Below are positions 5,937 through 8,536 of a stretch of 8,536 nt of DNA, piece by piece. The first letter of the stretch is position 1. Every line of letters begins with the position of its first letter. A model generated the notes under the pieces. That model worked only from the letters and a program-made list of their open reading frames with translations, searched no databases and was not told the origin of the DNA. The stretch lies in contig CANHHZ010000086.1 in the NCBI GenBank assembly GCA_947460275.1, positions 1-8,536 on the forward strand, given 5' to 3'. The translations under genes were made by a program, and so were the position numbers. Origin of the DNA: Sphingobacteriaceae bacterium (GTDB lineage: Bacteria; Bacteroidota; Bacteroidia; Sphingobacteriales; Sphingobacteriaceae).

Positions 5937-6776
5937 TTAGCCAAGCAATTCATTGTCAATCAATCGAGTTTCGCCAACTTTTGCCGCCACTAAAGCTACT
6001 GGATTTTTTTCATTTTTATCTGCAATTGGCAATAAGGTGTCGCCATTAACGATGGTAAAATAATCGAGCACTACCCCTGGTGTATTCTTAATCATGGTTA
6101 CGGCTTGAGATAAGAGTTCAGTTAAAGAAAGTTGTTTAAAATTATCTTTTGCAAAAGCGAGCGATTTGCTCAATATCAAGGCATTTTTTCTGTCGGAAGT
6201 AGATAAATGTATGTTTCGTGAACTCATGGCTAAACCATCTTCTTCCCTTATGATAGCACAAGAGACCAATTTTACGGGTAAGTTAAAATGGTTAATCATA
6301 TTTTTTATCATCAGGACCTGTTGAAAGTCTTTTTGTCCAAAAAATGCAACATCAGGGTTTACGGCATCGAAAAGTTTTTTTACAATTTGAGTAACGCCTT
6401 GGTAGTGCCCTTTTCTAAATTCACCTTCTAACAAAAACTCGGCGGGGCCCAAGTTTATTTGCCAATTTTCTGGCGCAGGATACATTTCTTTCACTGATGG
6501 CATAAAAACAACATTGCAACCTACCTTTTTAAGCAATTTAATATCGTGCACTAGCGGCCTTGGGTATTTTTCTAAATCTTTTGGGTCAGTAAATTGCGTT
6601 GGATTAACAAATATGCTGCATACCACAACATCTGCTTGTTGCTGCGCCATTTTTATAAGCGACAAGTGGCCTTTGTGCAAAGCACCCATCGTAGGAACTA
6701 AGGCAACTTTCTTTTTTTCGTTTTGAAAAGTCTGCAAGAAAGTTTTTAATGCTTTAATGGTATGTATTATTTCCAA
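5937..6776 (-). CDS. panC: Pantothenate synthetase (pantoate-beta-alanine ligase)
   Basis: PanC joins pantoate and beta-alanine using ATP, through a pantoyl-adenylate, as the last step of vitamin B5 synthesis. The 279-residue length is typical. Visible motifs of the nucleotidylyltransferase fold are VPTMGALHKGH (27-37, with H34 and H37 of the HxGH signature), IFVNPTQFT (55-63), EGEFRKGHYQGV (117-128), FFGQKD (145-150) and the KMSKS-equivalent MSSRN (184-188). The start appears to be TTG at 6776: the protein from there (MEIIHTIKALKTF) fits the family's N-terminus, a stop lies seven codons upstream with no ATG between, and the next ATG is inside the ATP-binding motif. The alternative start ATT two codons upstream cannot be excluded. 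It is followed by panD and divergent from the GT5-like gene. Confidence 0.96.
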   Translation of the reverse strand: MEIIHTIKALKTFLQTFQNEKKKVALVPTMGALHKGHLSLIKMAQQQADVVVCSIFVNPTQFTDPKDLEKYPRPLVHDIKLLKKVGCNVVFMPSVKEMYPAPENWQINLGPAEFLLEGEFRKGHYQGVTQIVKKLFDAVNPDVAFFGQKDFQQVLMIKNMINHFNLPVKLVSCAIIREEDGLAMSSRNIHLSTSDRKNALILSKSLAFAKDNFKQLSLTELLSQAVTMIKNTPGVVLDYFTIVNGDTLLPIADKNEKNPVALVAAKVGETRLIDNELLG

Positions 6777-6842
6777 ATCAATTTTTTTAAGGCGCTAAGT
6801 TGCATATTTCTATAAAACTTACAAAGCGTATTGCATAAGATA

Positions 6843-6873
6843 TTGATAAATACTAATATTTTTCGTACCTTTG
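6843..6873 (+). promoter_or_regulatory. Promoter of the GT5-like/DUF4270 pair (Bacteroidota -33/-7 type)
   Basis: TTG (6843-6845), 20 bases, then TACCTTTG (6866-6873) matches both parts of the Bacteroidota primary promoter consensus. Transcription would start near 6877, with an AT-rich leader of about 37 bases before the ATG at 6914. No Shine-Dalgarno sequence is seen. Confidence 0.7.
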
Positions 6874-6913
6874 CACCTTGATAATCTTTAAATTAACATC
6901 ATTTAATTAAAAT

Positions 6914-7744
6914 ATGGAGATGGCAAAAACGAAGCTACTGATTGTTACCCACGAGATGTCGCCTTTCCTCGAACTTACAAAAATTTCAGAAATTACCCGT
7001 CAATTACCACAAGCAATGCAAGATAAAGGATTTGAAATCCGTATTTTGATGCCTAAGTTTGGTAATATCAACGAAAGAAGAAATAGATTGCACGAAGTGA
7101 TTCGTTTGTCGGGAATGAATATTATTATTGACGATAATGACAACCCTTTAATTATAAAAGTGGCCTCGATACCGGCAGCACGCATGCAAGTATACTTTTT
7201 AGATAACGAAGATTATTTTCAGAGAAAATACGTTTTCAGAGATAAAGAGAATAAATTTTATGCGGACAATGACGAGCGTACCATTTTCTTTTGCAAAGGT
7301 GCATTAGAAACGGTTAAAAAACTTGGTTGGGCGCCAGATATTGTACACTGTCATGGATGGATGACCTCTTTGATACCTGCATATATCAAAACCACATACA
7401 AAAATGATCCTACTTTTAAAAATTCGAAAGTAGTGTATTCTGTATACGAAAACTGCTTTAGCGAAAGTTTAAATGCAGATTTACACAAAAAAGCGGTAAT
7501 GCAAAACATGACCGAAGAAGACACTAAAACTTTTAAAACGGCAAATTGCAGCAGCCTACACATGGGCGCCATAAATCATGCTGATGCAGTGGTTTTGGCT
7601 GATGCAAACGTTGATAAAGATGTGTTAAAATTTGTTAAAGATTCCAATAAGCCAACTTTAGCCTTTAATTTAACCGAAAATTACGAGAACTTCTTCAATT
7701 TTTATGAAGAAATCTCTAGTGAAGAATTGGTTTCAGTAGCTTAA
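6914..7744 (+). CDS. GT5 starch/glycogen synthase-like protein, N-terminal domain only, probably non-catalytic
   Basis: The sequence resembles the N-terminal Rossmann domain of GlgA-type glycogen synthases (GT5), the enzymes that extend alpha-1,4-glucan from ADP-glucose. It would usually be annotated 'glycogen/starch synthase'. At 276 residues it is about half the usual 470-530 and ends by a clean stop where the second GT-B domain should begin. Fold landmarks are LLIVTHEMSPFLELTK (8-23), EIRILMPKFGNI (41-52), PDIVHCHGW (141-149) and the helix HMGAINHADAVVLAD (216-230). Key positions differ from active enzymes: K-x-G-G-L is K23-I-S-E-I27, HDWHAG is HGWMTS (147-152), and TVHN is SVYEN (176-180). 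I infer a binding, regulatory or structural role. A second in-frame ATG at 6920 (MAKTKLL) is an alternative start. It probably forms an operon with the lipoprotein 22 bp downstream. Confidence 0.82.
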   Translation: MEMAKTKLLIVTHEMSPFLELTKISEITRQLPQAMQDKGFEIRILMPKFGNINERRNRLHEVIRLSGMNIIIDDNDNPLIIKVASIPAARMQVYFLDNEDYFQRKYVFRDKENKFYADNDERTIFFCKGALETVKKLGWAPDIVHCHGWMTSLIPAYIKTTYKNDPTFKNSKVVYSVYENCFSESLNADLHKKAVMQNMTEEDTKTFKTANCSSLHMGAINHADAVVLADANVDKDVLKFVKDSNKPTLAFNLTENYENFFNFYEEISSEELVSVA

Positions 7745-7766
7745 GAAGCATTATTTAATTTTACAT

Positions 7767-8536
7767 ATGAAATTTAAAAAAATAGACTTATTGACCCTGT
7801 TGATAGGTCTTTTTCTTTTCGCTTCTTGCGAAAACACATCAACAATTGGATTAAACGTAGATCCAAGTATTGCTATAAAAGGAACTTTGGTAGATACAAT
7901 TTCCATTAGCTCTAGAACAATAGCAGAAGAAGCAACTGCTACCACAAATGCAACTAGGCATCCGCTAGGGTATTTATCCGACCCCCTTTTTGGTACCACT
8001 GAGGCCAGCTTGGCTATGGTTGTAAATTTACCTGTAGACGCCTACAACTTTGGCACCACACCTACTTTAGATTCAGCAATTTTGGTGTTAAATTATGGTG
8101 GAGAATTTTATGGAGACAGCACGGCGAACTATACCATAAATGTGCGCCAACTCAATGTAAATTTATCTCGAGAAACATCGTTCCTGAGCACAAAAGATTG
8201 GTCTTTATACACCAATAGCACCATACTAGGGAGCAAAACTGGAAAAATTTATCCCAATACAAAATTCAAAGTATCGGATATTGTGACTGGCAAACCTGAT
8301 ACACTCAAAACAGTAACCCCACAAATTAGAATTTCATTAAACAAAACGTTTATCGAAAATAACATCATTAACATCAATGCCGATAACTTAAAATATAACG
8401 CCAACTTTAACCGCTTCTTGGGTGGACTTCACATCGATGTAAGTGGTGTAACAGGAAGGGGTGGGCTAATGTTTTTTAATTTTAGTAGCGAAAACACTGG
8501 TTTAATGCTCTATTATAAAAAGCAAAATCCACCAAC
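7767..8536 (+). CDS. DUF4270-like lipoprotein (cut by the right window edge)
   Basis: 256 complete codons are visible and the frame stays open to the last base, so the C-terminus is missing. The signal is a lipoprotein type: MKFKKIDLLTLLIGLFLFAS then C21, lipobox F-A-S-C. The mature part begins ENTSTIGLNVDP and then has DTISISSRTI and PLGYLSDPLFGTTEASL (66-82). This pattern (an early 'dT', then LG-x-x-DP-x-FG followed by an alanine-containing strand) is what I associate with the Bacteroidota family DUF4270, whose function is unknown. The rest is beta-rich with few charged clusters and many N and T, as in a surface or outer-membrane-attached beta protein. It follows the GT5-like gene by 22 bp with no terminator or promoter in the gap, so the two are likely co-transcribed. 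I give the family name from memory of its pattern, without a search. Confidence 0.8.
   Translation, partial: MKFKKIDLLTLLIGLFLFASCENTSTIGLNVDPSIAIKGTLVDTISISSRTIAEEATATTNATRHPLGYLSDPLFGTTEASLAMVVNLPVDAYNFGTTPTLDSAILVLNYGGEFYGDSTANYTINVRQLNVNLSRETSFLSTKDWSLYTNSTILGSKTGKIYPNTKFKVSDIVTGKPDTLKTVTPQIRISLNKTFIENNIININADNLKYNANFNRFLGGLHIDVSGVTGRGGLMFFNFSSENTGLMLYYKKQNPP

Noticed and set aside
7000..7999. Minus-strand open frames at 7000-7185, 7351-7572 and 7751-7999
   Set aside because: They are antisense to the GT5-like and DUF4270-like genes and have no recognisable features.

Overview
The window looks like chromosomal DNA of a Bacteroidota bacterium, most likely Sphingobacteriales (Pedobacter-like). 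The reasons are AT-rich intergenic DNA, -7 boxes of the Bacteroidota type (TAnnTTTG), little use of strong Shine-Dalgarno sequences, lipoproteins with short lipoboxes, a DUF4270-type lipoprotein, and a short GT5-only 'glycogen synthase' of a kind I associate with this phylum. The organism assignment is inference from these features. No alignment was run.

Layout, left to right. (1) 1-3197, minus strand: the translation/transcription operon rimP-nusA-infB. The infB gene is cut by the left window edge after 473 codons. The 72 bp gap between nusA and infB carries a complete promoter-like sequence. The rimP leader carries a GC-rich hairpin plus T-tract between its putative promoter and the start codon, so it could be an attenuator. 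(2) 3359-4155: a small lipoprotein (minus) and a four-TM YvlD/phage_holin_4_2 family membrane protein (plus), divergent with only 17 bp between start codons. (3) 4161-4190: a strong bidirectional terminator shared by the membrane protein and the convergent acyl-CoA dehydrogenase. (4) 4208-5347, minus: an acyl-CoA dehydrogenase with all catalytic signatures. Upstream of it an 11 bp perfect inverted repeat overlaps the likely promoter. (5) 5497-6776, minus: panC then panD, two steps of pantothenate synthesis. panC appears to use a TTG start. (6) 6914-8536, plus, divergent from panC: a truncated and degenerate GT5 starch/glycogen synthase-like protein followed after 22 bp by a DUF4270-like lipoprotein that runs off the right edge. 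This pair has the clearest Bacteroidota promoter in the window.

Most of the window is housekeeping. The least explained part is the GT5-like/DUF4270 pair: the first protein keeps the fold signature of the N-terminal glycogen synthase domain but lacks the ADP-glucose-binding K-x-G-G-L motif and the entire C-terminal GT-B half, so glycogen synthesis is an unlikely role. I see no tRNA, rRNA, CRISPR array, insertion sequence or prophage.
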